Of a stretch of 50,811 nt of DNA, positions 7,581-16,426 are shown piece after piece (the stretch's first letter is position 1; every line of letters starts with the position of its first letter). Under the pieces are notes generated by a model. That model was given only the letters and a program-made list of their open reading frames with translations. It did no database searches and had not been told where the DNA came from. The stretch covers positions 1 to 50,811 of the forward strand of contig CAZGAH010000025.1 in assembly GCA_964523295.1 (NCBI GenBank), given 5' to 3'. Source of the stretch: CAZGAH01 sp964523295 (GTDB taxonomy: Bacteria > Desulfobacterota > Desulfovibrionia > Desulfovibrionales > Desulfovibrionaceae). A program made the position numbers and the translations under genes.

Positions 7581-8950
7581 CCGAAGGATTCTCCAGGGAT
7601 CAGGCCACGTCTCAGACCGCGGACCGGCGTTCAGGCGCCCTGCTGGCGCTCTATAACGGCGCCTGGATGGCGGCCATGCCCTTCCTGTCGCTGTCGAAGC
7701 GCCTGCGCGAAGGGTTCAAAGACAGGCTGGCGCCCCAGGGCTGGGGAGCGGGACCAGGCGCACGCGGAGGCTGGCAGGATATCTGGATTCAGGCCGCCTC
7801 GGTCGGCGAGTCCTATCTGGCCTGTGAAATATTCAAACGATTCCCCATCGAGAGCGCGGGTGACGGTCGCCCCGGCACTATGGCCACACTGCTCGCCAGC
7901 ACCTGCACCAGCCAGGGGTTGGGCATTCTCGACGCGGGCGCTGCCTGGTGCCGCTCCAACAGGCCGCAACTCGGCGTGAGCACCACATACTTTCCCTTCG
8001 ATGCACCCCACATCATGGGCCGGGCGTTACGCCAGATACTGCCCAAGGTCGTGGTGCTGCTCGAGACCGAATTATGGCCCGGATTGCTGGCGGCCTGCGC
8101 CAGGGAAGAAGTGCCGGTGCTGATCGTCAATGGCCGGCTGTCCCGAAAAAGTCTGGCCGGTTACCTGGCGTTTCCGGCCTTCTTTCGCCAAAACGCCCCG
8201 GCCGCCGTTATCGCCGTTTCCGAGACCGACGCCAACCGCTACGCGCTGCTCTTCGGAGCCGGGCGCGTCAGCCGGATGCATAATATCAAATTCGACCGCT
8301 TCGAAAGCTCGCAACCGCAAGAAGGCAACGACTCGCATCCCCTCGCCCGGCTTCTGGGGCAGACGTCCGCGTTCGTCGTATTCGGGTCGTTCAGAAAGCC
8401 TGAGGAGCACGACATCCTGGCCTGCTTACCGGAATTGCACCTGGCCAGACCAGGAACCACCATCGGACTGTTTCCCCGTCACGCCGGCCGGTTGAACTCT
8501 ATCGCCCGGAGCCTGGACCGGATGGGCCTGCCGTGGATCCGACGCTCCCGGCTCAACGTGCCGGCCACTCCAGGCGACATCATACTCTGGGATAGCTTCG
8601 GCGAGCTTGGCCAGGCCTATGCGCTGGCCCAGGCAGCCTTTGTCGGCGGCACGCTCAGGCCCCTGGGAGGACAGAATTTTCTCGAACCCCTGGCCCACGG
8701 GCTTATCCCGTGCATCGGCCCCTGCTGGGACAATTTCGCCTGGGTCGGACAGGACATCGTCACCCAAGGGCTGGTCAACATCGTGGCCAACCGCCAGGAG
8801 TTGGTCACTACGCTCCTGCAAACGCTGGCGCATCCGCAACCCAGAGCCGGCGTGCGCTCCCGCTTCGCAGGCTACGTCGCCAACCGACGCGGCGGCACGG
8901 ACCAGGCATGCGAATGCATCGCACGCTATGCCTGGCGTTCCTCCTCCTGA
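7577..8950 (+). CDS. waaA: 3-deoxy-D-manno-octulosonic acid transferase (Kdo transferase)
   Basis: A 457-residue WaaA/KdtA protein, which adds Kdo to lipid IV-A at the inner membrane. It has the GT-30 landmarks: an N-terminal anchor-like segment (LLALYNGAWMAAMPFL), IWIQAASVGE near residue 72, STCTSQG near 113, ETELWPGLL near 161, VVFGSFRKPEEHD, and the C-terminal FVGGTLRPLGGQNFLEPLAHG block near 355-375. Its start overlaps the ddl stop by 4 bases (ATGA). It is somewhat longer than typical (about 425). Together with lpxL-like, DUF374 and msbA on the other strand it makes this window rich in lipid A functions. Confidence 0.9.
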   Translation: MTEGFSRDQATSQTADRRSGALLALYNGAWMAAMPFLSLSKRLREGFKDRLAPQGWGAGPGARGGWQDIWIQAASVGESYLACEIFKRFPIESAGDGRPGTMATLLASTCTSQGLGILDAGAAWCRSNRPQLGVSTTYFPFDAPHIMGRALRQILPKVVVLLETELWPGLLAACAREEVPVLIVNGRLSRKSLAGYLAFPAFFRQNAPAAVIAVSETDANRYALLFGAGRVSRMHNIKFDRFESSQPQEGNDSHPLARLLGQTSAFVVFGSFRKPEEHDILACLPELHLARPGTTIGLFPRHAGRLNSIARSLDRMGLPWIRRSRLNVPATPGDIILWDSFGELGQAYALAQAAFVGGTLRPLGGQNFLEPLAHGLIPCIGPCWDNFAWVGQDIVTQGLVNIVANRQELVTTLLQTLAHPQPRAGVRSRFAGYVANRRGGTDQACECIARYAWRSSS

Positions 8951-9062
8951 GTCCGGAGCCGCGACGCTTTTTTTCCTTCGCTGCCGCCTCTGATTCCCCT
9001 GTTCTTTCACGCTTTTTTCGTCGCCGATAACAATTCGCTCCCCCATATACGGATCGGTCGGC

Positions 9063-9089
9063 TAAAGACCGGGTCCGAATTGCCGATAC
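9063..9089 (+). promoter_or_regulatory. sigma-28 (FliA) promoter
   Basis: TAAA at 9063-9066, exactly 15 bases, then GCCGATAC at 9082-9089. This is the flagellar sigma-28 consensus TAAA-N15-GCCGATAA with one mismatch. Transcription would start near 9096, about 55 bases before the FlgM-like gene. A second GCCGATAA stands upstream near 9023 but lacks a TAAA box. Confidence 0.8.
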
Positions 9090-9150
9090 AGAAAATAACA
9101 CCTCGGACAGACTGCCCGACGTGGAAAGGATGCAAGGCGCGGAGTCTAAC

Positions 9151-9327
9151 GTGGAAAAGCACGAATGCCATAGCCGGCCACAGAACAAGGCCGCCACCGA
9201 TCCCAGCCGGACACGTGCGGAAAAACTCGCTGCGATCAAGGAGGCCATTGCCGCGGGCGCGTATAAAATCCACACCGAAGACATCGTCTATAACGTCTTG
9301 CGTGAATTCCCCGAGATCATGCTCTGA
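9151..9327 (+). CDS. FlgM-like anti-sigma-28 factor
   Basis: A 58-residue protein whose second half (TRAEKLAAIKEAIAAGAYKI then HTEDIVYNVLREF) fits the FlgM C-terminal pattern RxEKVxxLKxxIxxGxYxxD...IAxxLL, the part that binds sigma-28. FlgM holds FliA inactive until the hook is complete and is then exported. The sigma-28 promoter at 9063-9089 independently supports a late flagellar gene. The GTG at 9151 is preferred because GGAG lies 6 bases upstream; the frame is open from 9121 and an ATG at 9130 is possible but has no well-spaced site. Being short, the assignment is probable rather than certain. Confidence 0.6.
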   Translation: MEKHECHSRPQNKAATDPSRTRAEKLAAIKEAIAAGAYKIHTEDIVYNVLREFPEIML

Positions 9328-9469
9328 GCCGAGCGCTCCCCTGTCGGCGTACGCCCCCCCCCAAAAAAAAGACCGGCCCTGTGCCCTGTTGACACGGCGC
9401 TTCCCGTCCATCGCGTCACATTCGCGGTTTTCGACCGGAGCACCGACTGCCTCGACGCGCGTTCCCTGC

Positions 9470-10122
9470 CTACGCGCCGGGCGCGCGACTCGCACAGCGC
9501 GCGACGATGGGCTCGAAGGCCTTCTTTTCGGAAACATACCCCAGCAAATCGCCATGCTCGAGATCGAAGTACCAGCCATGCAGAAACAGCGCCCCCTTCT
9601 CGACCTGCGCGGCGATCCAGGGAAACGACAGCAGATTTTCCAGGGAAATGAGAATCGAGGCCAGCTCACAGGCACGCTGCCGCAAGGCGGGAGACTTTTC
9701 CTGGAGTTGCTGCTCGACAACCCGCACGGCGTTCTCGGCAATGCGAACCCACGGAGCGATGAATTCCCCCAGAGAATCCAGCTCCGGAGACATCAGGGCG
9801 GTGNNNNNNNNNNATGCCCCAGAACGATGATATGTTCCACGCCGAGATGTTTCACGCCGTACTCCAGCGCAGCGCTTACGCCATGGTGCCCGGCCGTCGA
9901 TTCGCAAGGCGGTACAAGATTGGCGACATTGCGGACCACAAAAATATCCCCGGGCTCACAGCACAGCAACAATGCCGGATCAACGCGGGAATCGCAGCAG
10001 GCCACGACCAGAACCTTGGGGTTCTGCCCCTTGCGCAGATCGGCAAACAGCCTGTTTTCACTACAAAAATACGTCTGTTGAAAATGTCGGAACCCGGACA
10101 GAAAACGGACGATGTCCTGCAT
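9470..10122 (-). CDS. beta-class carbonic anhydrase (interrupted by an assembly gap)
   Basis: On the minus strand the protein starts MQDIVRFLSGFRHFQQTYF with GGGAGG 7 bases upstream. It continues with the zinc and active-site motif ACCDSRVDPALL, then NVANLVPP and SAALEYGVKHLGVEHIIVLGH, where the gap begins. After the gap the other frame resumes TALMSPELDSLGEF and runs to the stop at 9470 with WIAAQVEKGALFLHGWYFDL, the usual C-terminal block. The family sequence at the break is GHSxCGGIxALM, so about 17 bases are missing and include the second zinc-ligand cysteine. The total would be near 220 residues, normal for the class. It interconverts CO2 and bicarbonate in the cytoplasm. Confidence 0.9.
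9804..9813. other. assembly gap (10 N) inside the carbonic anhydrase gene
   Basis: The flanking coding frames differ by one base register, so the run of 10 N is a placeholder rather than a measured length. From the family motif GHSxCGG the missing piece is about 17 bases. Confidence 0.95.
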
Positions 10123-10462
10123 GACAAGGCCTCCCGGTTGACGCGCCTGAACGCTGACGCTGGTTATACGCCTGACCCGCTGACGCGGGTTCCCCCTGTC
10201 CTCCGTTCTTGCGTGATAAAGAATGCTTCTGTCAACCGAAGCCAGCCCCCCCCCTACGCCTCCGCTTCTTTCACGAAATGAAGGAGCGCCTGTCTCTTAT
10301 AAAGGAAGTCACCATAACCCGGAAACACCCTGAAGCATAAAGCGGTGTTGGCCCGAGCTTGAGAAGGCGAGCAATTACTTTTTATAATGAATTATGCTTG
10401 TTGATAGTCGCGGCCTGAATCAGACGAAGAATGACTCAAAAATCACCAGACACCTACAGGGA
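10123..10462. other. intergenic region without a recognised gene
   Basis: These 340 bases separate the start of carbonic anhydrase (minus) from the end of the cyclase gene (minus). A 6-bp stem with a 4-base loop (ACCCGC-TGAC-GCGGGT) lies at 10175-10190, and GCTGACGC occurs twice (about 10152 and 10179). The part from 10370 is AT-rich. No frame with a convincing start and ribosome-binding site is seen. Confidence 0.6.
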
Positions 10463-12688
10463 TCACTTCTCCTCATGCGTGAATACGTGATCCCAGTCTG
10501 TCGGCGGCGGCAGGGACTGGAGGGTTTTGCAGCGCTCCTGGTAGATTGCATAGAGCTTTGCATCCCGAAGTCCTTCGCGCAATTCCACGAAAAGGCGTTG
10601 AGCCTCTGAGAAGTGTTGTTGTTTGTAGTGCTCCAGGGCCCGGGCATAGCAGGAGAATTCCTCTTCCCTCGCCTTCGCTTCCGCAAGAGGAAAAGGACGA
10701 TAGATAATCAGGGGCAATACGCGTCCTTTGACTCTGACCGTATCGATTTCGAGAAAGAAATACACATCGCCGCAGGCATTGCGGATAGATTCGCTGACGA
10801 TGATCTCCTGGCCATAATACTTCGTCAGACCTTCGAGACGCGAGGCCACGTTCACATTGTCACCGATGATGGTATAATCAAAAAGGTCGGCCGAGCCCAT
10901 GTTGCCGACGCGTACCTGACCGCTATGCAACCCGATGCCTATCTTCAGTTCCAGATTGTACGCAGTCTTAAAGGATTGGTTGAGGGTTGCGAGTTCGGTG
11001 AGCATTTCAAAGGAGGCGGCCACGGCTTTCCTTTGGTGCTCGACAATGTCCAGCGGGGCGTTCCAGAAGGCCATGACGGCGTCGCCGATAAATTTGTCGA
11101 GCGTACCCTCGTGGGCGATGATCCGTCGGGTCATCGGCGTAAAATAGGCATGCAACAGTTCACTGACCTGGTTGGGCGAGAGCTGTTCGCTCAGGGTGGT
11201 GAAGCTGCGGATGTCGCTGAAAAGAATGCTGACGTCGCGCTCTTCGCCGCTCAATGAGAGTTTTTCCGGTGACTTGACGATCTGATCCACGACCGCCTTG
11301 GACACGTAATGCGAGAACGCGGAGTGATAGAAGCGTTTTTCCAGCTCCTCTCGCCAGAACTTGATGAGCGTCAGCATGGCAAAAATGGCCGCCAGCGTCA
11401 TCAGCGGCAAGAGCGGCGAGATGAACAGTCCGCTTTGGGCAAAGATGGCGCGCGTGCCGTACCACAGCCCGGCAGCACAAAGACTGAGCGGGAGCAGGCT
11501 CCATATAGCGCTGGTCTGGGCGAGCAGGGCCGTGGCCAGACCACCGAGAAACAGAATCAGCAGATACTGGATAAGATTTTTCTGACGCGGCAGGGAAAGA
11601 AAATCACGCTGAAGGATATTGTCGACGATGGTAGCATGCACTTCCACCCCGGGATAGACGCTGTCAAGCGCCGTGGCCCGCAAGTCCTTAAGGCCGGCCG
11701 CCGACGTGCCGACAAACACGATTTTATCCTTGAACGTATCCCGGGGCAGAATATCCCGGAGCACGTCCCGGGCGGAGTAATAGGGAAACGTTCGTTGCGG
11801 TCCGCGCATATTGATGAGCATGCGTCCGGCCTGATCGAGCGGGATGACCAGGTCGTCCAGCTGCAACGAGGCAACGCCGTCGTTGGCAAAGCCGACAATC
11901 AGGTTGGTTACCGGTCTGCCCTTGAGATAGGTGGCCAGGGCCAGCGAGGGATAAAGATTCTCTTTCCAGCGGAAAAACAGCGGCTGGCTGCGAATGATCC
12001 CGTCCTCGTCGGGTATGGTGTTGAACGAGCCTGACGATCTGATGGCCTCGGAAAGCACCGGGATGTTACAGGTGACGTCCGGGGCGCTGATGAAATAGTC
12101 GACATCCGGCGTGGTTCCGTCTTCCGAGCGAAAGGCCTGGTTGATCTGGTGCAACACGCACTGACGCTGCTCCCGGCCCGTGGCTTCATAGTTGAAATGA
12201 TACCCGAGAATAAAGGGACCGTTGGCCAGCACGTCGGCAAATATTTTGTCATTATCCTGAAAAAACTCGGGAACGCCAAGTATCTTTACGTTCAATTGGT
12301 AGAATTCATTCATCTCTTGCTTGAGTACATCCAGCGACGTCCGGTCCGGTTCGGCGAAAACGAAATCCAGACCGATGCTGGACGCCCCGAGCGACTGAAC
12401 CTTCTGCATCAGCGAGGCGACCAGATAGCGAGGCCACGGCCATTGACCGAATTCCTTCAGCGTCTTTTCATCGATATCCACGATCACCGGAACGCCGGAT
12501 GTCTGCGTCCGGTGCATGCTCTGCAAATAGGTGTCAAAGAGCTTTTTTTCCAGATACTGAAGAAAAACAGGCTGCACGGAGTGGATATAGCCCATACACA
12601 GTGACAGGAAGAGACCGGAAAAGACGATCAGCAGTCTGCCCTTGAGCACGCGCGTCCATAACCGGGATGCCCTGTCCGTGATACTCAT
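10463..12688 (-). CDS. CHASE2-sensor class III adenylate cyclase
   Basis: A 741-residue membrane receptor. An N-terminal membrane helix (about 18-38) is followed by an extracytoplasmic CHASE2 domain (about 45-345; VDIDEKTLKEFGQWPWPR and VFVGTSAAGLKDLRAT are typical). Three helices follow at about 370-440, then a class III cyclase domain at about 475-655. Catalytic elements are present: FSDIRSFTTLSE (first metal Asp), LDKFIGDAVMAFWNAP (second metal Asp and purine-recognising Lys), GLHSGQVRVGN and DYTIIGDNVNVASRL. The Lys and Asp in the substrate pocket favour ATP over GTP. The C-terminal tail (about 680-741) has the TPR-like ALEHYKQQHFSEAQRLF. The signal sensed is unknown, and the gene stands alone. 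Confidence 0.92.
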   Translation of the reverse strand: MSITDRASRLWTRVLKGRLLIVFSGLFLSLCMGYIHSVQPVFLQYLEKKLFDTYLQSMHRTQTSGVPVIVDIDEKTLKEFGQWPWPRYLVASLMQKVQSLGASSIGLDFVFAEPDRTSLDVLKQEMNEFYQLNVKILGVPEFFQDNDKIFADVLANGPFILGYHFNYEATGREQRQCVLHQINQAFRSEDGTTPDVDYFISAPDVTCNIPVLSEAIRSSGSFNTIPDEDGIIRSQPLFFRWKENLYPSLALATYLKGRPVTNLIVGFANDGVASLQLDDLVIPLDQAGRMLINMRGPQRTFPYYSARDVLRDILPRDTFKDKIVFVGTSAAGLKDLRATALDSVYPGVEVHATIVDNILQRDFLSLPRQKNLIQYLLILFLGGLATALLAQTSAIWSLLPLSLCAAGLWYGTRAIFAQSGLFISPLLPLMTLAAIFAMLTLIKFWREELEKRFYHSAFSHYVSKAVVDQIVKSPEKLSLSGEERDVSILFSDIRSFTTLSEQLSPNQVSELLHAYFTPMTRRIIAHEGTLDKFIGDAVMAFWNAPLDIVEHQRKAVAASFEMLTELATLNQSFKTAYNLELKIGIGLHSGQVRVGNMGSADLFDYTIIGDNVNVASRLEGLTKYYGQEIIVSESIRNACGDVYFFLEIDTVRVKGRVLPLIIYRPFPLAEAKAREEEFSCYARALEHYKQQHFSEAQRLFVELREGLRDAKLYAIYQERCKTLQSLPPPTDWDHVFTHEEK

Positions 12689-12836
12689 GCCGTTCTCGCT
12701 GCCGGTCTTGATTCACTCACCATCGGAGGTGCTCCATTACCGCCCGGATCACACCGCCCTGCCCCGCTCCATGCGACCACGATTGTCTACCGTGCGATAC
12801 AGAATTCCCCCGAACCGCGCAAGTCCGCAGGAAAAT

Positions 12837-13718
12837 TCACTCAACAGGCTGAGTTTTCCAGCGGTTATGCATCCAGAACCATTGTTCCGGACATGCCCGG
12901 ACTTCGGCTTCAATAGCCGACGTATAAAATGTGGCGACCGTTTCAATTTTTTCTCGTAGCGTTCCGGACAACGTCGTCGGATCGAGCGGCTGAGACAGGC
13001 GAAACCGGTAGCGTCCGCCCGGCTGACGCAGCAGACAGCCCGGCCAGACCAGGGCGTTGTTGCGGATCGCCAACAGCGCCGGCCCCATGTTTACCGCCGC
13101 AGTTTTGCCGAGAAAGGGAAGAAAAACGGCCTCGTCACGCCGGCAGTTGTGATCGACGAGAAAGGCGCAGGCCCCGCCGACCTTGAGCGTCCGGCTGATC
13201 TCGAATGCGGAATGGCGATGTTCAAGGACCCGCACCCCCGGACGACTTCTCAGGCGCAGCAGCAACAAATTCAGCGCCTGGTCCCGGTATCGGCGCGTAA
13301 CGATGCAACGATGCTCATGCCGGACAAACAAGCGAAAAATGCCAGCCAGCAATTCCCAGGCTCCCAGATGGGCGGTAGCCAGGATCATGGGCCGGGTCTC
13401 CTGAATGAGCGCGGCCGTGACATCCGGCATTTCAATGTCCAGCCGTTCACGGATGAAGCGCCAATCGACGCGCGGTGAAAGCAGGATTTCCAGGAACGAT
13501 CGAAAATTGCTGGTAAAACTCGCCCTGGCCAATCGCTTCGCGACAGTTGGCTCAAGATCGAGTCTCTCGGCAATGGCGCGGCAGGCCAGCCGACGTCGCC
13601 CAGACAGAACATGCCAGAATACGGCGCCCAATGCGGCGCCCACTCTATGGACTCCCTTGAAATCGAGACGTCTGCCGCCCTGCAGCAGGGCCTCGTAGCA
13701 GAGTGCCCGCAGCGTCAC
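12837..13718 (-). CDS. LpxL/HtrB-like lipid A acyltransferase
   Basis: A 293-residue protein of the lysophospholipid acyltransferase / LpxL-LpxM family, which adds secondary acyl chains to Kdo-lipid A at the inner membrane. The catalytic H-x4-E is HLGAWE near residue 116; FLVDHNCRRDEAVFLPFLGK and VWPGCLLRQPGGRYRF are the usual downstream blocks, and PEQWFWMHNRWKTQP is the conserved C-terminus. The length matches the family (about 290-310). Its start overlaps the end of the DUF374 gene by 4 bases, making an operon msbA - DUF374 - this gene. Which acyl position it uses cannot be read from sequence. Confidence 0.88.
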   Translation of the reverse strand: MTLRALCYEALLQGGRRLDFKGVHRVGAALGAVFWHVLSGRRRLACRAIAERLDLEPTVAKRLARASFTSNFRSFLEILLSPRVDWRFIRERLDIEMPDVTAALIQETRPMILATAHLGAWELLAGIFRLFVRHEHRCIVTRRYRDQALNLLLLRLRSRPGVRVLEHRHSAFEISRTLKVGGACAFLVDHNCRRDEAVFLPFLGKTAAVNMGPALLAIRNNALVWPGCLLRQPGGRYRFRLSQPLDPTTLSGTLREKIETVATFYTSAIEAEVRACPEQWFWMHNRWKTQPVE

Positions 13719-14380
13719 CGCGTTGCCCGCCCGGGAGCAAGCGCGTGGAGCCGCTCCTCCAATCGTTGCATTTCGCAGGCGAGTCGCTCGGCATTCAGTT
13801 CGCCGGATTCGAGCGCGTAGGCATCGCCAAGGAGCAGATGACAGCGCGAACCCGGCCAGGGCAGTTGAAAACGATCCCAGGCGCGGGTGAATACCCTGGC
13901 CCGGGAGTACGCAATCCGCACCGGCACGAGCAGCGCATCGGTCTTGTAGGCCAGATAGATGGCGCCTTCCTTGACTTTGTGGCGCGGGCCGCGCGGACCG
14001 TCCACGGTGACGACGCCGATACGCCCCTGCTCGAGCATGGTCCGTCGCGCCTGAATCAGGGCCTTGACTCCGCCGCGCGACTTGGAGCCGCGCGCCGTGA
14101 TCAATCCGAGACGTTGCAACAGCTGGGCCATGATCTCGCCGTCCCGGCTCTGGCTGACAATGGCTACGAAGGCGTGCCCAGGCATGGTGCGCAGATACGG
14201 CAAAGAAAAGGTTTCGTCATGCCAGTGGGCGAGCACCACGTTGCGCCCCTGGGCCCTGGCCGCTGCGACGGTCTCCCAGTTGTCCACGCGATAGCGCAGG
14301 GTAGCTTCCCAGAGCCGGTAAACCAGGGCCAGGGCCGGCGCCCAGAAGGCCGCGTCGAGCTGATTGATTCGGAAGGCCAT
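13715..14380 (-). CDS. DUF374 / lysophospholipid acyltransferase-family protein
   Basis: A 221-residue DUF374 protein. The acyltransferase-like motif is LAHWHDETFSLPY near residue 50 (H-x4 acid region), followed by the family hallmark GVVTVDGPRGPRHKVKEG near 120-140 and PVRIAYS. DUF374 proteins are usually coded next to lipid A genes in Desulfobacterota and are thought to acylate a lipid A intermediate, but the reaction is not established. It starts 6 bases after msbA and overlaps the lpxL-like gene by 4 bases, so it belongs to the same transcript. Confidence 0.82.
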   Translation of the reverse strand: MAFRINQLDAAFWAPALALVYRLWEATLRYRVDNWETVAAARAQGRNVVLAHWHDETFSLPYLRTMPGHAFVAIVSQSRDGEIMAQLLQRLGLITARGSKSRGGVKALIQARRTMLEQGRIGVVTVDGPRGPRHKVKEGAIYLAYKTDALLVPVRIAYSRARVFTRAWDRFQLPWPGSRCHLLLGDAYALESGELNAERLACEMQRLEERLHALAPGRATR

Positions 14381-14386
14381 GATACC

Positions 14387-16177
14387 TCAGACCGTCGCCG
14401 TCTGCGACGAAGCCGGCTCTTCGTTAAACTGCATGGCGTAGAGCCTGGCGTAGAGCGGACACTCCTGAAGCAGCGCCGCATGGGTGCCCAGCCCTGCAAT
14501 CCGGCCCTGTTCCATGACAAGGATCCGGTCTGCACCCAGCACCGTGGACAGCCGATGGGCGACGACAATGCTGGTCCGCCCGTACATGAGGTTTTCAAGC
14601 GCGAGCTGCACCACACGCTCGGACTCGGTATCCAGCGCGCTGGTGGCCTCGTCCAGAATGAGCAACGGCGGATTCTTCAGCAAGGCCCGGGCAATGGTCA
14701 AGCGCTGTTTCTGCCCCCCGGAGAGCTTCACGCCGCGCTCGCCCACGACCGTTGCGTATCCCTCGGGCAGCGCCTCCACGAAGGCATCGGCATACGCCGC
14801 GCGACAGGCCTGCTCCACGGCGGCCATATCCACCGTACGTTGCCCGTAGGCCACGTTTTCCGCCACGGACGCATTGAACAGAAAAGACTCCTGGGACACC
14901 ATGCCCAGGCTGCCGCGCAGGCTGGGAAGCGTATAGTCGGCGATGTCACATCCGTTGATGCTGATAGTCCCAGAATTCGGATGATAAACCCGCGCGATGA
15001 GATTGACCAGTGTGCTTTTTCCCGCTCCGCTCGGTCCGACCACCGCTATCCGCTCGCCCGCAGGCACGATCAGGTCGAGTCCCTCCAGAGCCGGCGCAGA
15101 CGCCCCCTCGTAGCTGAAGGTCACGTCCGTGAAGCGTAATTCCCGAAAGGGCGGCTCCAGCACCCGCGTTCCGTCCTGTTCGACCTGGATATGCGGCGAA
15201 TCCAGCACTTCAAAGACCCGCTCCGCCCCGGCCAGGGCCTGCTGCAAGTCGCCATTGGCGCCGTCCAGTTTCTTCATGGGCTCGTAGAGCAGAAGCAGCG
15301 CGGTGATAAAGGAAAAAAACGCGCCCGGTGTCGATTCTCCGGAGATGACCTTGAAGCCGCCGTACCAGATCACCACGGCCATGCCCACGGCGCCGATCAG
15401 TTCCATGACCCGTGACGACAGCTCGCTCAGCACCACTTCCTTGATGGCAATCGAGACCAGCCGGGCATTTTCCTGGCGAAATTTTTTCCGCTCCAGCTCC
15501 TCTCCGGAAAAGGCCTTGACCACGCGGATTCCGGAAAAGGCCTCCTGAAGCACGCTGGCAATATCCGCCAGCTTGCTCTGATTGCGCCGACTGTACCGGC
15601 GCAACTTGCGGGCGAAAAAGAAAAACGGATAGATTGCCAGCGGAAGCACCAACACCGCCCAGATCGCCAGACGCCAATCCCGATAGAACACCACCCCGAT
15701 AAGCCCGACCATGGTCAATACCTGCCGTACGCCCATCACCACGGCCGGCAGACTCATCCGAATCATCAGGACGTCATTGATGATCCGCGACATGAGCAAT
15801 CCCACCTGATTTTCTTCGAAAAATTTGACCGGCAGACTGATCATCTTGGCGTACAAGGCGTTGCGCATGTCCTCCAGGACGCGCAACCCAGCAGATTTCA
15901 TGAAATAATTCTGCAGATACTGAAAAATCCCCTTCAGCCCCACAATGGCGAGATACAGAGCAGGAATAAGGATCAGGGCATGCGAGTTCTTCTGAATGAA
16001 TATGTCGTCCAGGGCCGGCTGCACCAGATAGGCCGCGGCTGCCGTACACCCGGCCACCACGGCCATGGAAATCAGCCCCCAGACCACGCGTCTCCTGTAG
16101 GGCCTGAAAAAGCGCAGGCAACGCTTCAATAACGGCCAGCTGCGCACGTAGCGCATGTTGTCCAGTCCGAGCTTCAT
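14387..16177 (-). CDS. msbA: lipid A export ABC transporter (MsbA-type)
   Basis: A 596-residue half-transporter: a six-helix membrane domain (about 1-330) fused to an ATPase (about 350-585). Walker A is GPSGAGKST, the signature is LSGGQKQRL, Walker B is LLILDEATSALD and the switch is VVAHRLSTV. MsbA homodimers flip core-lipid A across the inner membrane. The N-terminal pattern (LKRCLRFFRPYRRRVVWGL) and the location at the head of a lipid A acyltransferase operon support MsbA over a generic multidrug exporter. It is transcribed away from yedF, with a 249-base divergent promoter region between them. Confidence 0.88.
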   Translation of the reverse strand: MKLGLDNMRYVRSWPLLKRCLRFFRPYRRRVVWGLISMAVVAGCTAAAAYLVQPALDDIFIQKNSHALILIPALYLAIVGLKGIFQYLQNYFMKSAGLRVLEDMRNALYAKMISLPVKFFEENQVGLLMSRIINDVLMIRMSLPAVVMGVRQVLTMVGLIGVVFYRDWRLAIWAVLVLPLAIYPFFFFARKLRRYSRRNQSKLADIASVLQEAFSGIRVVKAFSGEELERKKFRQENARLVSIAIKEVVLSELSSRVMELIGAVGMAVVIWYGGFKVISGESTPGAFFSFITALLLLYEPMKKLDGANGDLQQALAGAERVFEVLDSPHIQVEQDGTRVLEPPFRELRFTDVTFSYEGASAPALEGLDLIVPAGERIAVVGPSGAGKSTLVNLIARVYHPNSGTISINGCDIADYTLPSLRGSLGMVSQESFLFNASVAENVAYGQRTVDMAAVEQACRAAYADAFVEALPEGYATVVGERGVKLSGGQKQRLTIARALLKNPPLLILDEATSALDTESERVVQLALENLMYGRTSIVVAHRLSTVLGADRILVMEQGRIAGLGTHAALLQECPLYARLYAMQFNEEPASSQTATV

Positions 16178-16330
16178 TTTCGCGTCAACACTCCAGCCCG
16201 CTCTTCGTTGAGCGGTTTCGCCGTGTTAAGCAATTCTGGTCCGAAAATCCAGCCCGACCTTTCCGAACCATCGGTTTGCCGGCAATGCGCGCGGCCCCTG
16301 CCGACAGGACTCGATAGCGGCAAGCGACCA

Positions 16331-16343
16331 TAGACAATATCTA
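16331..16343. promoter_or_regulatory. TAGACAATATCTA operator-like motif (copy 1)
   Basis: A 13-base motif with TAGA/TCTA inverted ends, in the divergent msbA-yedF promoter region. An identical copy is at 18118-18130, upstream of the OmpA-CE4-CapA gene. The repeat is exact but short, so chance is not excluded. Confidence 0.35.
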
Positions 16344-16426
16344 TTGGTCAGCATCAGAATGATAGTTTTTTTCTATTTCCGTTTCAGCGCCGGGTCGGAT
16401 ACGGTGACTTCGTTGGAGGAAAAATC

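Noticed and set aside
9023..9030. A second GCCGATAA box upstream of the FlgM-like gene
   Set aside because: The -35 position 15 bases upstream does not read TAAA, so it is not called as a promoter; the complete one is at 9063-9089.
10290..10301. CTGTCTCTTATA, the first 12 bases of the Tn5/Nextera mosaic end
   Set aside because: The match stops after 12 bases, the flanks are ordinary sequence and no N-run is adjacent, so adapter carry-over is not supported. It is worth a glance when reads are re-mapped because the scaffold is otherwise chimeric.
13703..15139. A 478-residue plus-strand frame
   Set aside because: It is antisense to msbA and the DUF374 gene, which have complete motifs; the frame has no recognisable content.
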